A DNA stretch of 64,000 nucleotides from Shewanella intestini (GCF_018221465.1 NZ_JAAIKR010000014.1:1-64000), one strand, 5' to 3'. Shown: positions 7,951-19,070, counted from the first letter of the stretch. Notes: generated by a model from the letters alone, not told the origin. Made by a program: numbers and translations.

Positions 7951-8412
7951 ATGAAACTTACATCGAAAGGTCGCTACGCGGTAACTGCTATGTTAGATGT
8001 TGCTATCCATTCATCTTTAGGGCCTGTTCCCTTAGCCGATATTTCAGATAGACAAGGTATTTCATTGTCTTATCTTGAACAACTTTTTGCTAAATTACGT
8101 AAACAAGGTTTAGTTGCCAGTGTTCGTGGTCCTGGTGGTGGATATCGGTTAGGTTTAGAAGCAGCAAATATCTCTGTTGGAATGGTCGTTCGTGCCGTTG
8201 ATGAGTCAGTAGATGCTACTCGTTGCCAAGGGAAAGGAAATTGCCAAAGTGGCACTCGCTGCTTAACTCACTCTTTGTGGGGCGACTTAAGTAAGCAAAT
8301 TTCAGATTTTTTAGGTGGTATTACCCTTGCGGGTTTGATGGAAAAACGAGATGTTCAGTACATCTCGGTAAAGCAAGATGAGTTGCAACAGGAACACCGA
8401 GTGACATTATAA
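7951..8412 (+). CDS. iscR: Iron-sulfur cluster-sensing regulator IscR
   Basis: 153 residues of the Rrf2 family. The N-terminal winged helix ([18 protein letters not shown]) is followed by the three cluster cysteines C92, C98 and C104 and the ligand H107, at the same positions as in E. coli. With its [2Fe-2S] cluster it represses the isc operon; the apo form acts at other sites. It is the first gene of iscRSUA-hscBA-fdx. Confidence 0.97.
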   Translation: MKLTSKGRYAVTAMLDVAIHSSLGPVPLADISDRQGISLSYLEQLFAKLRKQGLVASVRGPGGGYRLGLEAANISVGMVVRAVDESVDATRCQGKGNCQSGTRCLTHSLWGDLSKQISDFLGGITLAGLMEKRDVQYISVKQDELQQEHRVTL

Positions 8413-8497
8413 CGCTCGATGTTAAATTAAAAATAATTATTATTTGTACGTTGTATGTGACCTCATTGTTTGAGGGCACTAAGTACGGAGTGTGAGT

Positions 8498-9712
8498 ATG
8501 AAGCTTCCTATCTATTTAGATTATGCCGCAACGACACCGGTTGACCCGCGCGTTGCACAAAAGATGGTTCAACACATGACAATGGACGGTGTGTTTGGCA
8601 ACCCTGCCTCTCGTTCGCATCGTTATGGCTGGCAAGCTGAAGAAGCTGTCGATATTGCCCGAAATCAAGTTGCTGATCTTATCAATGCAGACCATCGTGA
8701 AATTATTTTCACGTCAGGAGCAACTGAATCTAGCAACTTAGCCATTAAAGGTATTGCCCATTTCTACAGTAAGAAAGGCAAACATATTATTACCAGTAAA
8801 ACTGAACACAAAGCCACATTAGACACGTGTCGTCAGTTAGAACGTGAAGGTTATGAGGTTACTTACCTTGAACCTGACGCAAATGGAATTATTCCGCTTT
8901 CTCGCATTGAAGAAAACTTAAAAGATGAAACCATCTTAGTCAGTATTATGCATGTGAATAATGAAATTGGTGTAGTACAAGATATCACTGAAATTGGTGA
9001 GTTATGCCGTTCAAAAGGTGTTTTCTTCCATATGGATGCAGCACAAAGTGCCGGCAAATTACCCATTGATGTGAAAGAACTGAAAGTCGATTTGATTTCT
9101 ATTTCCGGTCATAAAATGTATGGTCCTAAAGGTATTGGTGCTCTGTATGTTCGCCGCAAGCCGCGTATTCGTCTTGAATCACAAATGCATGGCGGTGGTC
9201 ATGAGCGTGGTATGAGAAGTGGTACGTTAGCGACACACCAAATTGTTGGGTTAGGTGAAGCCGCAGCTATTGCAAAACAAGATATGGAATCTGATGGTAC
9301 TCGCATTCGTCAATTACGTGACAGATTATGGAATGGTATCAAACATATCGAAGAAACCTATATCAACGGTGACATGGAACAACGTTACAGCGGTATTTTC
9401 AACGTTAGCTTTAACTTCGTTGAAGGTGAGTCATTGATGATGGCATTAAAAGATTTAGCCGTATCGTCAGGTTCAGCCTGTACTTCCGCAAGTCTAGAGC
9501 CAAGCTATGTGCTTCGCGCTTTAGGACTAAATGATGAAATGGCACATAGCTCAATTCGTTTTTCATTAGGCCGTTTCACCACAGAAGAAGAAATTGACCA
9601 TTCAATTAAAACAATTACCGAGTCTATCGATAAACTACGTGCAATGTCTCCTTTATGGGAAATGTTTAAAGACGGTATCGATTTAGAAAAAGTGCAGTGG
9701 GCAGAACACTAA
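8498..9712 (+). CDS. iscS: Cysteine desulfurase IscS
   Basis: I choose ATG 8498, 7 bp after GGAG, over the upstream in-frame GTG 8492; this gives 404 residues, the E. coli length. The PLP lysine lies in [10 protein letters not shown] (about residue 206) and the persulfide cysteine in [10 protein letters not shown] (about 328). It takes sulfur from cysteine and hands it to IscU and to tRNA thiolation enzymes. Confidence 0.97.
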   Translation: MKLPIYLDYAATTPVDPRVAQKMVQHMTMDGVFGNPASRSHRYGWQAEEAVDIARNQVADLINADHREIIFTSGATESSNLAIKGIAHFYSKKGKHIITSKTEHKATLDTCRQLEREGYEVTYLEPDANGIIPLSRIEENLKDETILVSIMHVNNEIGVVQDITEIGELCRSKGVFFHMDAAQSAGKLPIDVKELKVDLISISGHKMYGPKGIGALYVRRKPRIRLESQMHGGGHERGMRSGTLATHQIVGLGEAAAIAKQDMESDGTRIRQLRDRLWNGIKHIEETYINGDMEQRYSGIFNVSFNFVEGESLMMALKDLAVSSGSACTSASLEPSYVLRALGLNDEMAHSSIRFSLGRFTTEEEIDHSIKTITESIDKLRAMSPLWEMFKDGIDLEKVQWAEH

Positions 9713-9775
9713 GCTTTTACTCTTGCCTTTAAACACATTGATAAATGTTAAACGAACAGATTTTGGAGTAATAAC

Positions 9776-10156
9776 ATGGCTTATAGCGAAAAAGTAATCG
9801 ACCATTATGAAAATCCACGTAACGTAGGTTCATTTGAAAAAGATGACCCGTCAGTTGTCACTGGAATGGTTGGCGCACCTGCTTGTGGTGACGTAATGAA
9901 ACTGCAATTAAAAATTGATGATGCAGGTATCATTGAAGATGCAAAATTTAAAACCTACGGTTGTGGTAGTGCGATTGCCTCAAGTTCATTAGTAACCGAG
10001 TGGGTTAAAGGTAAAACTGTTGATGAAGCTGCAGCAATTAAAAATGCTGATATTGCTGAAGAATTAGCATTACCGCCTGTAAAAATTCATTGCTCTATTT
10101 TGGCTGAAGACGCCATTAAAGCAGCAATTGATGAGTACAAAACCAAAAATAAGTAA
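9776..10156 (+). CDS. iscU: Iron-sulfur cluster scaffold IscU
   Basis: 126 residues. The three cluster cysteines lie in [15 protein letters not shown] and IHCSIL. The LPPVKIHC segment includes the LPPVK motif bound by HscA. Clusters are built here from IscS sulfur and then released by HscA/HscB. AGTAATA precedes the start, and the spacing to iscS (63 bp) fits one operon. Confidence 0.97.
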   Translation: MAYSEKVIDHYENPRNVGSFEKDDPSVVTGMVGAPACGDVMKLQLKIDDAGIIEDAKFKTYGCGSAIASSSLVTEWVKGKTVDEAAAIKNADIAEELALPPVKIHCSILAEDAIKAAIDEYKTKNK

Positions 10157-10170
10157 TATCTGGAGTAGAC

Positions 10171-10494
10171 ATGGCTATTACAATGACCCCAGCAGCGGCA
10201 GATCGAATTAGTTCGTTTCTCGCTAATCGTGGTAAGGGACTTGGATTGCGCCTTGGGCTTAGAACATCCGGATGTTCTGGAATGGCTTATGTGCTTGAGT
10301 TTGTTGATGATTTAAATGACGATGATGAGCTTTACACCATAAATGGCGTTAATATCATCATCGACGCAAAAAGTTTTATCTATTTGCAGGGCATTGAATT
10401 GGACTTCGTAAAAGAAGGTTTGAACGAAGGTTTTCAATTTAATAACCCAAATGCGAAAGGTGAATGCGGCTGTGGCGAAAGTTTCACGGTATAA
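10171..10494 (+). CDS. iscA: A-type iron-sulfur carrier IscA
   Basis: 107 residues of the HesB/IscA family, with the three conserved cysteines in SGCSGMAY and the C-terminal ECGCGESF. It carries clusters or iron to target apoproteins. It begins 14 bp after iscU. Confidence 0.96.
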   Translation: MAITMTPAAADRISSFLANRGKGLGLRLGLRTSGCSGMAYVLEFVDDLNDDDELYTINGVNIIIDAKSFIYLQGIELDFVKEGLNEGFQFNNPNAKGECGCGESFTV

Positions 10495-10537
10495 TCATTT
10501 GCATTCTATTTATCATTAAAGCTGTGCGATTGTTCCC

Positions 10538-11062
10538 ATGAATTATTTTGATCTGTTTCAATTTACGCCTGCCTTTGATATCAATACCGCTCAACTTGCA
10601 GACCGCTACCGCGATCTGCAACGGGCGGTACATCCTGACAAATTTGCCCATGAATCTGAACAGCAGAAACTTCTCTCTGTACAGCGTACTGCGCAAATAA
10701 ATGATGGATATCAAACTTTAAAAACACCACTTCTTCGTGCTGAACATATATTAAGCTTACGCGGGCTTGAGCTCAGCCATGAAACCACCACCTTAAAAGA
10801 CACCCGTTTTTTAATGCAGCAAATGGAGTGGCGTGAAGCCCTCGAAGACATTAATCATAGTAGTGAACCACAAGATTTGATCGATTCCCTCTATGACTCT
10901 TTTGCTGACTTTGAAAAAAACCTATTTACTCATCTCACTCAATTATTAGCTAAAGATAACCAAGCCGATAATTTGTTAGCGGCGGATCAAATACGCAAGC
11001 TAAAATTTATGGCAAAATTACAAGATGAGCTATCGCGCATAGAAGATAAATTGCTCGATTAA
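10538..11062 (+). CDS. hscB: J-type co-chaperone HscB
   Basis: 174 residues. The N-terminal J domain has the HPD motif in RAVHPDKFA, and a C-terminal helical domain binds IscU. It brings IscU to HscA and stimulates the ATPase activity of HscA. Confidence 0.96.
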   Translation: MNYFDLFQFTPAFDINTAQLADRYRDLQRAVHPDKFAHESEQQKLLSVQRTAQINDGYQTLKTPLLRAEHILSLRGLELSHETTTLKDTRFLMQQMEWREALEDINHSSEPQDLIDSLYDSFADFEKNLFTHLTQLLAKDNQADNLLAADQIRKLKFMAKLQDELSRIEDKLLD

Positions 11063-11099
11063 TTTTGATTTTAATAACCCAGATTTAAGTTGGAGTATT

Positions 11100-12956
11100 A
11101 TGGCACTGTTGCAAATTGCAGAACCTGGCCAAAGCGCCGCGCCACATCAACATCGTTTAGCCGTTGGTATCGATTTAGGCACCACCAATTCGTTAGTGGC
11201 TTCAGTTAGAAGTGGTGAAGCGACAACGCTCAGTGATGAGCTGCAACGTCATTCATTACCTTCAGTTGTTCATTATGGTAATGATGAAATATCAGTAGGT
11301 TACGATGCACAAAGCCAATCAGCCACGGATCCTGCTAACACCATTGTTTCTGTCAAACGTTTTATGGGACGCAGCTTAGACGATGTGAAAGCGAGTGGTT
11401 CTCAAGGCTATTCATTAACTGCAAGTGAAAATGGCTTACCTGTATTTAATACTGCGCATGGTCAATATAACCCTATTCAAGTATCTGCAGAAATCTTACG
11501 CCCACTCATCGAACGAGCAGAAAAAACCTTAGGTGGCGATTTGCAAGGTGCAGTGATTACCGTGCCAGCTTATTTTGATGATGCTCAACGCCAAGGCACT
11601 AAAGATGCGGCTGAACTATTGGGTGTCAAAGTATTACGTTTATTAAATGAGCCAACTGCAGCAGCTATTGCTTATGGGTTAGATACTAAACAAGAAGGTG
11701 TCATTGCCATTTACGACTTAGGTGGTGGCACTTTTGATATTTCCGTTTTACGTTTAAATCGTGGCGTATTTGAGGTATTAGCAACAGGTGGTGATTCAGC
11801 ATTAGGTGGTGATGATTTTGACCACCTCTTACAAGCTCATATTCAATCCGCTCTTGGGATTGTTGAGCCAACTATCCAGCTTAATCGTCAAATACAAATT
11901 GAAGCAAGACGCGTTAAAGAAGCATTAACTTTTGCTGATATAGTAACGGCGAGTATTGAGTCTGACGGGCAAACATTAAGCTGTGAAATTACTAAAGCTC
12001 AATTTGAGCAATTGATTGCTGCACTTGTTAAGAAAACTATTAGCAGTTGTCGTCGTACTCTACGTGATGCTGGTGTCAGTGCTGATGAAGTGTTAGAAAC
12101 TGTAATGGTCGGTGGCTCAACTCGTGTGCCACTCGTGCGTGAAAAAGTTGCTGATTTTTTCAAAAAAATGCCTTTGACTTCAATTGATCCTGATCGTGTT
12201 GTCGCATTAGGTGCAGCAATTCAAGCTGATATTTTGGCAGGTAATAAGCCAGATTCAGATTTACTATTACTTGACGTGCTTCCGCTTTCTTTAGGTATTG
12301 AAACCATGGGTGGGCTGGTTGAAAAAGTCGTCACTCGAAATACCACTATTCCTGTCGCCAGAGCACAAGAGTTTACTACCTTTAAAGATGGCCAAACTGC
12401 AATGGCTTTTCATGTGGTGCAAGGCGAGCGTGAATTAGTTGATGATTGTCGCTCATTAGCTCGTTTTACCCTAAAAGGTATTCCACCATTAGCAGCAGGT
12501 GCAGCTCATATTCGGGTTACATTTCAAGTGGATGCTGATGGTTTATTAAGTGTTACTGCGATGGAGAAATCCACCGAAGTTCAAACGACTATTCAAGTTA
12601 AACCTTCATTTGGTCTATCAGATACCGAAATCGCTACCATGCTCAAAGACTCTATGAAGCATGCAAAAGATGACATTACTCGTCGTATGCTTACTGAGCA
12701 AAAAGTGGAAGCCGCGCGGGTTATTGAATCTTTAACCGCAGCGTTAGCCAAAGACGGTGATTTATTATCTGCAGCGGAGCGTAGTCAATTAGACGAGTCG
12801 ATTAAGGCGTTAGATACCTTAGCGCAGGCTGATGACAGTGATGCTATTGAAGCGGCAATTGCCGATTTGGATGAACAAACACAAGACTTTGCGTCAAAAC
12901 GCATGGATAATTCAATTAAAGCCGCTTTAACCGGGCAATCAGTTGACAATATATAG
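11100..12956 (+). CDS. hscA: Hsp70-class chaperone HscA
   Basis: 618 residues. The actin-fold ATPase domain has [12 protein letters not shown] near residue 24, [13 protein letters not shown] near 204 and [12 protein letters not shown] near 336. The substrate domain follows ([14 protein letters not shown]). It is the specialised chaperone that drives cluster transfer from IscU. It is followed within 9 bp by fdx. Confidence 0.97.
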   Translation: MALLQIAEPGQSAAPHQHRLAVGIDLGTTNSLVASVRSGEATTLSDELQRHSLPSVVHYGNDEISVGYDAQSQSATDPANTIVSVKRFMGRSLDDVKASGSQGYSLTASENGLPVFNTAHGQYNPIQVSAEILRPLIERAEKTLGGDLQGAVITVPAYFDDAQRQGTKDAAELLGVKVLRLLNEPTAAAIAYGLDTKQEGVIAIYDLGGGTFDISVLRLNRGVFEVLATGGDSALGGDDFDHLLQAHIQSALGIVEPTIQLNRQIQIEARRVKEALTFADIVTASIESDGQTLSCEITKAQFEQLIAALVKKTISSCRRTLRDAGVSADEVLETVMVGGSTRVPLVREKVADFFKKMPLTSIDPDRVVALGAAIQADILAGNKPDSDLLLLDVLPLSLGIETMGGLVEKVVTRNTTIPVARAQEFTTFKDGQTAMAFHVVQGERELVDDCRSLARFTLKGIPPLAAGAAHIRVTFQVDADGLLSVTAMEKSTEVQTTIQVKPSFGLSDTEIATMLKDSMKHAKDDITRRMLTEQKVEAARVIESLTAALAKDGDLLSAAERSQLDESIKALDTLAQADDSDAIEAAIADLDEQTQDFASKRMDNSIKAALTGQSVDNI

Positions 12957-12964
12957 GTGAGACA

Positions 12965-13300
12965 ATGCCACAACTAGTTTTTTTACCCCATGAAGAGTTA
13001 TGTCCAGACGGAGCAGTGTTAGAGGCTGAAGTTGGCGAAACGATTCTTGATGTTGCTTTAAAAAATGGAATTTTAATTGAACATGCTTGTGAAAAGTCAT
13101 GTGCATGTACGACATGTCATTGTGTTGTACGTGAAGGTTTTGATGAACTTGAAGAAAGTGACGAACTTGAAGATGATATGCTAGATAAAGCTTGGGGTTT
13201 AGAACCTGAAAGCCGTTTGTCTTGCCAAGCTAAAGTTGTTGACTGTGACATGGTCATTGATATCCCTAAATACACCATTAACATGGTGAGTGAAGGATAA
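12965..13300 (+). CDS. fdx: Isc-type [2Fe-2S] ferredoxin
   Basis: 111 residues of the adrenodoxin-like type, with cluster cysteines in CEKSCACTTCHC and the distal RLSCQAK. It supplies electrons to cluster assembly on IscU. In E. coli iscX follows. Here fdx is followed by a strong terminator, so the operon appears to end with fdx. Confidence 0.96.
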   Translation: MPQLVFLPHEELCPDGAVLEAEVGETILDVALKNGILIEHACEKSCACTTCHCVVREGFDELEESDELEDDMLDKAWGLEPESRLSCQAKVVDCDMVIDIPKYTINMVSEG

Positions 13301-13335
13301 CTGTTTAAGCTTTAAAGCTTTAAAGCTTAAATGCG

Positions 13336-13366
13336 AAAGGGTAATGATATTCATTACCCTTTTTTG
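13336..13366 (+). terminator. Intrinsic terminator of the isc operon
   Basis: A perfect 12-bp stem (AAAGGGTAATGA with TCATTACCCTTT) with a 3-base loop, then a T run. It lies 36 bp after the fdx stop. Confidence 0.9.
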
Positions 13367-13400
13367 TTTTTATCATGTTTATTCCCTTATCTTTATTGCA

Positions 13401-13530
13401 AAACTCAGCAAAACTCAGCAAAACTCAGCAAAACTCAGCAAAACTCAGCAAAACTCAGCAAAACTCAGCAAAACTCAGCAAAACTCAGCAAAACTCAGCA
13501 AAACTCAGCAAAACTCAACAAAACTCAGCA
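13401..13530. repeat. Tandem repeat, 13 copies of a 10-bp unit
   Basis: Thirteen head-to-tail copies of AAACTCAGCA; only the twelfth differs (AAACTCAACA). The array begins about 35 bp after the isc terminator. Because 10 is not a multiple of 3 and the unit has no stop, all three forward frames stay open, producing false QNSAKLSKT-type ORFs. Confidence 0.95.
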
Positions 13531-13698
13531 AAACCTAAAACGACAATCGAATATGTTTGGCTCAATGATAACGTCATCACAGGAGCAGACATTGAAACTG
13601 AACATTCCCCCAAGGGTGGAAGAGCATTTACACCTTATGCGGCTTGGTAGAATGGACTATATGTAGTGTTTTTTAGTAGTAGTGGAAGTTTGTTTGAT

Positions 13699-13742
13699 AA
13701 TGAACTTAATGAACTTAATGAACTTAATGAACTTAATGAACT
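13699..13742. repeat. Tandem repeat, about 5 copies of a 9-bp unit
   Basis: Four full copies and one partial copy of AATGAACTT, about 170 bp after the 10-bp array. Confidence 0.9.
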
Positions 13743-13760
13743 GGGAAATATTGTCAGTGA

Positions 13761-13792
13761 ATTAATCAACACATTACGTGGTGTTGATTAAT
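13761..13792. repeat. Perfect 12-bp inverted repeat
   Basis: ATTAATCAACAC and its exact complement are separated by 8 bases. No T run follows, so it is not a standard terminator. It may be an RNA hairpin or protein-binding palindrome. Confidence 0.7.
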
Positions 13793-14219
13793 GTTAACGT
13801 TTTAAAGCTATCATTAAACAGTGTCACCTCACACCTCATCATGAACCTTTATTGGGGATAAGGAAAAGGTTACTTACGCCAGTAGTAGATGTTCATTGCC
13901 TAATAAAGGCTGTATTGCTATTGAGTGGCTTAACTTTGCTATCGTCGTTTACTTTGTGATACACAGGCTTTAATCGTCTGCTTACCCGTAAATATCGACT
14001 GTAAACACGGCTAACCTTACGGTAAGTTTACACTTTCCTACGGCTTTGTACTGTCATTGACCTCGTTGGTTTTGTTTACCTATTGCGGTTTTGCTAAGCA
14101 CGTTATTTATCAATTATGTGAAAACTGACCAAGGTAATTGGATATCTATTGTGGATTCGCAGGGGGGATTTTTATTATGATAAAGCTAACAGAACAATTA
14201 GTTTGAGTATGGAAACCAG

Positions 14220-14852
14220 ATGTCTTCAGATTTACGTCCCAAACAACAACGCAGCCAACTTACTCACGACAAGTTTCTATTGGCTTTGCAAAATGCATTG
14301 GCTGATAAATATTTTGAACATATTAGTATCAAAGAGTTAGCTAAAGGGGCAGGGGTATCTGTTGGGACATTTTATCGCCGCTTTGAAAACAAAGAAGCTT
14401 TATTACCATTGCTGTATGATGATTTTGGTCTTCAACTTGAGCAATGGGTAAATCAAGTTGAAGTGATGCCTTGTGAGTCTTTAGTTGAGCAAGTCGCCAT
14501 GGTTAGTCAGCAAACTGCCACTTTTCTTCTCGCACGAAAAAGTGTGTTTCGCACAATACACCTTAATTCAAGATTGCATACTGAAACCTTGTTTGCAGAT
14601 CCCTCCAATGACAGAAAACACGTTTACCAAAGAATTGCCGCGTTATTGTTAGCAAAGATGACGACTGATACGCCAAATGAAAAACAGCTCAATGCAGCTA
14701 ATATGGCTGTGTTTATGTTAGTAAACGGCATATTAGATCAAATTTTATATCCACATATCACTCCAGCTATCGCCTGTCAGGTGCCTTTAGAGGATTACCT
14801 CAACCAATTAATTGAGATGATTTGCGCTTATTTGGCCATTCATTCGCACTAA
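14220..14852 (+). CDS. TetR/AcrR-family regulator (210 aa)
   Basis: The N-terminal helix-turn-helix is typical: ALADKYFEHISIKELAKGAGVSVGTFYRRFENKEALLPLLYDDF within residues about 20-65. The helical C-terminal half would bind an unknown ligand. The gene stands alone between the isc operon and ndk, with no neighbouring exporter or enzyme, so the target is not evident. Confidence 0.85.
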   Translation: MSSDLRPKQQRSQLTHDKFLLALQNALADKYFEHISIKELAKGAGVSVGTFYRRFENKEALLPLLYDDFGLQLEQWVNQVEVMPCESLVEQVAMVSQQTATFLLARKSVFRTIHLNSRLHTETLFADPSNDRKHVYQRIAALLLAKMTTDTPNEKQLNAANMAVFMLVNGILDQILYPHITPAIACQVPLEDYLNQLIEMICAYLAIHSH

Positions 14853-14999
14853 ATCACTCACAAAAGCACAGAAATTAGTCGTTAGCAGATCACTGGCAGG
14901 TATTTTGGGGATGTGATGTGATTAACGCTATGCAGCTAAGGCATAATTTCGTATAATCCGCGCGAATTTAATCAACTTGCTTACAAAAGGAAGCTAGTC

Positions 15000-15431
15000 A
15001 TGGCGATCGAACGCACTTTTTCTATCATCAAACCAGATGCTGTTGCTAAAAACCACATCGGTGCTATCTACAATCGTTTTGAATCTGCTGGTCTTAAGAT
15101 CATCGCTTCAAAAATGGTACACCTAACTAAAGAGCAAGCTGAAGGCTTCTACGCTGAACACAGCGAACGTCCTTTCTTTGGCGCATTAGTTTCTTTCATG
15201 ACTTCTGGTCCTATTATGGTTCAGTGTCTAGAAGGCGAAAATGCGGTACTAGCTAACCGTGAAATCATGGGTGCAACTAACCCAGCTGAAGCGGCTCGTG
15301 GTACTTTACGTGCAGATTACGCTGCAAGCATTGACGAAAATGCCGTACACGGTTCAGACGCAGTTGCTTCTGCAGAACGTGAAATTGCATATTTCTTCAG
15401 CGCAGAAGAGCTTTGTGCTCGTACTCGTTAA
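15000..15431 (+). CDS. ndk: Nucleoside diphosphate kinase
   Basis: 143 residues starting [18 protein letters not shown]. The catalytic histidine lies in NAVHGSDA (about 117), and RGTLRADYA is the nucleotide site. It equalises NTP and dNTP pools. A strong AAGGAAG box precedes the start. TATAAT at 14952-14957 is a likely -10 element. Confidence 0.97.
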   Translation: MAIERTFSIIKPDAVAKNHIGAIYNRFESAGLKIIASKMVHLTKEQAEGFYAEHSERPFFGALVSFMTSGPIMVQCLEGENAVLANREIMGATNPAEAARGTLRADYAASIDENAVHGSDAVASAEREIAYFFSAEELCARTR

Positions 15432-15456
15432 TTTTTAAATTAACAAGTACAATATT

Positions 15457-15482
15457 AAAGGAGCTTTGGCTCCTTTTTTATT
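15457..15482 (+). terminator. Intrinsic terminator of ndk
   Basis: AAAGGAGC, a 4-base loop, GCTCCTTT and a T run, 26 bp after the ndk stop. Confidence 0.9.
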
Positions 15483-15506
15483 GTCTGTCGCTAGCACATT
15501 GTTAAA

Positions 15507-15587
15507 GCTATTCCTGCTATTCCTGCTATTCCTGCTATTCCTGCTATTCCTGCTATTCCTGCTATTCCTGCTATTCCTGCTATTCCT
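15507..15587. repeat. Tandem repeat, 9 copies of a 9-bp unit
   Basis: Nine exact copies of GCTATTCCT start 24 bp after the ndk terminator, ending in a partial GCT. In one forward frame it would read as a 3-residue repeat, but it has no start or ribosome-binding site. Confidence 0.95.
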
Positions 15588-16380
15588 GCTACTTACTTTA
15601 TCCTACCGTTAGCATATTACGCAGTTACTTCTCGGCTAACGAAGCGATAAATGTTGTAAATAATTTAACTTTATTTGGAAATTAATAACCTGCTACATAT
15701 GTGTCAAATATTTGCAGTGATTTTATGATTAGTTGATGGCTTAGCCCAAGAATTCGGCCATTTTCGTCTTATAAATGCGTTGGTTTATGACTGGGGATTA
15801 ACTCTATTTACGCACGGCAGCTAATTTGTTTGATATTACATAGCGCTACAAATTAAAAAGCTGATTGTTAAGGGGAAGTTGATTAAGTTTTGGCTAATAT
15901 TTTTTAAATTAAAAATATTAAAGTTGGCATATACGATTGTTACAAGTGGCAGTCAATTTGTTAACACGCTAGATAATTGAACAACCTAATACCTGCTTGC
16001 ATGTTTTGTAGTTGAATATTTGCGCAGTTTAATTGAATAAAATCAATACAAAAGGTGATCTAAATCCACTTGTTAACTCCAATTAACGTTCTGTTTTTAT
16101 TTAATTGCAAAAGTAACCATATGTATTAGATGTTATTTGGTGTGATTTTGATGTTTTGTTTTTGTTAGTCGTTTGATTTAATAGGTTTTTAATGGTTTTG
16201 TTGTTGTGCGTTTAACTAGCAGTTATATCAAGTTGTATCAAATATGTATTTCTATAATCACTAACGTTGACCGAATTACACGGTTTTAACAATATCAAAC
16301 GCGGATGGTTAACTTCGATTTAACCACTAGAACAATAAAAAAAATCGCGTTAGTAATGTTTAACGTCTAGGGAGAATAAA
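15588..16380. other. Long AT-rich leader before the first TonB receptor gene
   Basis: About 790 bp with no credible gene. A near-perfect AT palindrome lies near 15897-15920. The last 120 bp should hold the receptor promoter. The ribosome-binding site AGGGAG sits just before the start. The length suggests multiple regulatory sites, but I recognise none. Confidence 0.5.
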
Positions 16381-19011
16381 ATGAAATCTGAATCATTAAC
16401 TGCTAAGGCAATACGCCGTAGCATCTTAACCATGGCAGCAACCAGTGTTGCAGCTACTGGCATGTTCACTTCTGTAGCCAATGCAGAAGAAGAACAAGCG
16501 CAAGTAGAAAGAATTGAAGTGACTGGTTCACGTATTAAACGTACCGACATGGAAGGTTCTTCACCCATTACCACAATTGATGCTGCTGCTATAGAAAAAA
16601 CAGGTGAAATGTCAGTTGCTGATGTTTTACGTCGTTCAAACTTAAATACATTTGGCTCACAATCAGAAGCATCTGGTAGTAACTGGCAAAGCCAATCAAA
16701 TATCAGTTTACGTGGAGCAGGTGCTGACAGAACATTAGTACTTTTAAACGGTAAACGTATGCCTGGCTCACCAACTATGGGTGGCACTGCAGTTAACTTA
16801 AATACCATTCCAACTGCAGCAATTGAGCGTATTGAAGTGTTAACAGATGGTGCTTCTGCTGTATATGGTTCTGACGCGGTTGCTGGTGTTGTAAACATCA
16901 TTACCAAAAAAGACTACGACGGTTTCGAAGTTTCAGCAACGATGACCAACCCTGAACAACCTGGTGGTGAAGAGTGGAAAACCCACGTTGTTGGTGGTAT
17001 TAGTGGTGATAAAGGTAGTATGACGTTCTCTTTAGAGCATCAAAACCGTGAAATTATTTACCAACGTGACAGATGGTTCACTAGTTCTTCAAATATTCTT
17101 GCTGATAAGTATGACGACACTACGGGTGTTTCAGCATATGCGCGTAACTTCCTTGACATGACGACTTTCCAGTTTAGCCCAATGGCGGCATGTGATAACG
17201 ACAAAATGGTAGGCGGTGGTCATATTTATGACTACGGCGGAGGTGACTATATTTGTGGTTATGATTATACCTCTGAAGCTGCAAACCATGCTTCACGTGC
17301 CTACACTGCAGGTTATGTGAATGCCGATTATGAGATTTCAGATGAAATCCGTTTTATTGGACAAGGCTTGTTTACACGTAATGAAACCTTTGGTCGTTAT
17401 GCTCCGGCAGCAGGCTGGTTTAATGTTGAAGCTGGTCAAATCGATATCCAGAACTGGGATGAAGACGGTAATTTCTTAGGCACGTCTAAAAATGCCAATG
17501 CTGGTCGTACTTATTACCGTTTCACTGATGTTGGAACGCGTGATTCAACCACAATTGATTACAGCACCGATATTCAAGTGGGGCTAGAAGGTACTCATGA
17601 TCACTTCGGTTGGGATGTGACCTATCACTATAATCTAGCTGAAAACAGTAACTATGGTTCTGGCTATGTTCATCGCCCGACAGTAGAAGCATTAGTTAAG
17701 TCTGGTGACTTTAACTTTGGTCCTGATGGAAATGATGCTTCTGTCGTTGCAGCCATTACCCATGATACGCTTGCTCAAGATATCATGGAATTTCAAAGTA
17801 TTAATGCCGGTATTAACTTTGAAGCATTTGAGTTACCAGCAGGTTTAGTGGGCTTTTACTTTGGTAGTGAATTTTCTGATTATAAATATCACTCACGCGT
17901 TGACTCAGAGTCAGCAAATGGTGAAGTAATTGGTTCTTCTGGTGCTGGTTCTGCCGGTGACCGTGATGTATTTGCAGTATTTGGTGAATCAATCATTCCA
18001 GTAACGGATGATTTAGAGTTTAACGTAGCATTACGTTATGACAAATACTCTGATTTCGGCTCCGCAGTAACGCCTAAAGTGGCATTACGTTATAACGTCA
18101 TTGACGATGTTGTAGTTCGTGCATCTTGGGGGCAAGGTTTCCGTGCTCCAGCATTATCAGACTTATACGCGGCAGATTCTTTCAGTGCTGACCTTGCAAC
18201 TGATTACCACCGTTGTGATATTGACGGAATAGCGCCTGTTGACTGTACTGCAGATCAATATGACGTTACCCGTACCGCAAACCCAGACTTAGAAGCTGAA
18301 ACCTCAGATTTCTATAACCTAGGTGTCATCTGGAACATCACTGATGATTTAAGTGCAAAAGCTGAATACTATAACTTAAAAGTAGATAATGTTATTTCAT
18401 TCATTTCTTTAGATTCATTACTAAGAGAAGAAGCTGAAGTAGGTTATGGCAACTTAGCTCGTGGTGAGATTATCCGTGCAGGCGATAGCCCTGATGGACG
18501 TATCTTAGAAGCCACTACGCCACTAGTGAATGGTAATGGTTTTGACACTTCAGGTATTGATTTCAACGTCACTTACGGTGGCTATGAAACATCTTTCGGT
18601 GATTTTGGCACTACATTTGACTTGACTTGGGTGCTTGCTTATAACTCTGAAGAATACTTTGATGGTCCAGTTAATGACAAAATCGGTCGTAACGGTTTAC
18701 CTGAATACCGCTTTACTTGGGTAATTGATTGGTCTTACGGTGATCACGCTGCATCATTACTGACTCAGTATATTGACGGACAAGCTGAAACAGTTGACCC
18801 AGATACGTATGCACAAATTGGTAGCCTATCTTCACAAACTACATTCGACTTTAGCTACAGTTACACTGCATCTTGGAATGGTAAGTTTGGTTTAGGTGTA
18901 CGTAACATTACTGACCAAGATCCAGTATTGGATTCAAACTTAGCGTATGACGATGCGTTGTATAACCTATATGGCCGTACATTTACTGCAACTTACACAC
19001 AAAAGTTCTAA
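16381..19011 (+). CDS. TonB-dependent outer-membrane receptor (876 aa)
   Basis: A signal peptide (residues 1 to about 35, ending SVANA) is followed by a plug domain with RIEVTGSRIKRTDMEGSSP, NISLRGAGADRTLVLLNGKR and GASAVYGSDAVAGVVNIITK. A long beta-barrel follows, ending in the aromatic FTATYTQKF. It takes up a large substrate (siderophore, vitamin or oligosaccharide) using TonB energy. There is no STN domain and no adjacent enzyme gene, so the substrate cannot be named. It belongs to the same broad class as the receptors at 56505 and 62152. Confidence 0.92.
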   Translation: MKSESLTAKAIRRSILTMAATSVAATGMFTSVANAEEEQAQVERIEVTGSRIKRTDMEGSSPITTIDAAAIEKTGEMSVADVLRRSNLNTFGSQSEASGSNWQSQSNISLRGAGADRTLVLLNGKRMPGSPTMGGTAVNLNTIPTAAIERIEVLTDGASAVYGSDAVAGVVNIITKKDYDGFEVSATMTNPEQPGGEEWKTHVVGGISGDKGSMTFSLEHQNREIIYQRDRWFTSSSNILADKYDDTTGVSAYARNFLDMTTFQFSPMAACDNDKMVGGGHIYDYGGGDYICGYDYTSEAANHASRAYTAGYVNADYEISDEIRFIGQGLFTRNETFGRYAPAAGWFNVEAGQIDIQNWDEDGNFLGTSKNANAGRTYYRFTDVGTRDSTTIDYSTDIQVGLEGTHDHFGWDVTYHYNLAENSNYGSGYVHRPTVEALVKSGDFNFGPDGNDASVVAAITHDTLAQDIMEFQSINAGINFEAFELPAGLVGFYFGSEFSDYKYHSRVDSESANGEVIGSSGAGSAGDRDVFAVFGESIIPVTDDLEFNVALRYDKYSDFGSAVTPKVALRYNVIDDVVVRASWGQGFRAPALSDLYAADSFSADLATDYHRCDIDGIAPVDCTADQYDVTRTANPDLEAETSDFYNLGVIWNITDDLSAKAEYYNLKVDNVISFISLDSLLREEAEVGYGNLARGEIIRAGDSPDGRILEATTPLVNGNGFDTSGIDFNVTYGGYETSFGDFGTTFDLTWVLAYNSEEYFDGPVNDKIGRNGLPEYRFTWVIDWSYGDHAASLLTQYIDGQAETVDPDTYAQIGSLSSQTTFDFSYSYTASWNGKFGLGVRNITDQDPVLDSNLAYDDALYNLYGRTFTATYTQKF

Positions 19012-19041
19012 ACCTTTCACCACTCCCTAGGTGAATAACCC

Positions 19042-19070
19042 AAAACCTCCGCTTGCGGAGGTTTTTTCTT
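19042..19070 (+). terminator. Intrinsic terminator of the TonB receptor gene
   Basis: AACCTCCGC, a 2-base loop, GCGGAGGTT and a T run, 32 bp after the stop. Confidence 0.9.

Larger units (their letters stand above)
13531..14219. other. Gene-free stretch with repeats and a hairpin
   Basis: Besides the 9-bp repeat (13699-13742) and the hairpin (13761-13792), no convincing gene is seen. Short open frames run into it from the 10-bp repeat and end by 13666; they have no family resemblance. From 13800 to 14219 the DNA looks noncoding and includes the TetR-gene promoter region. Confidence 0.6.

Noticed and set aside
13401-13530. Possible CRISPR array
   Set aside because: Units are contiguous 10-mers with no spacers, so it is a tandem repeat. 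The same holds for the arrays at 15507, 19153 and 21827.
13290-13666. Three overlapping ORFs with QNSAKLSKT repeats
   Set aside because: They are the three frames of a 10-bp tandem repeat with no stop codon; no ribosome-binding site or family match.
14149-14340. 63-residue forward ORF
   Set aside because: It overlaps the TetR gene start in another frame; its sequence is not protein-like.
16350-16907. 185-residue reverse ORF
   Set aside because: It is the antisense of the TonB receptor plug region.
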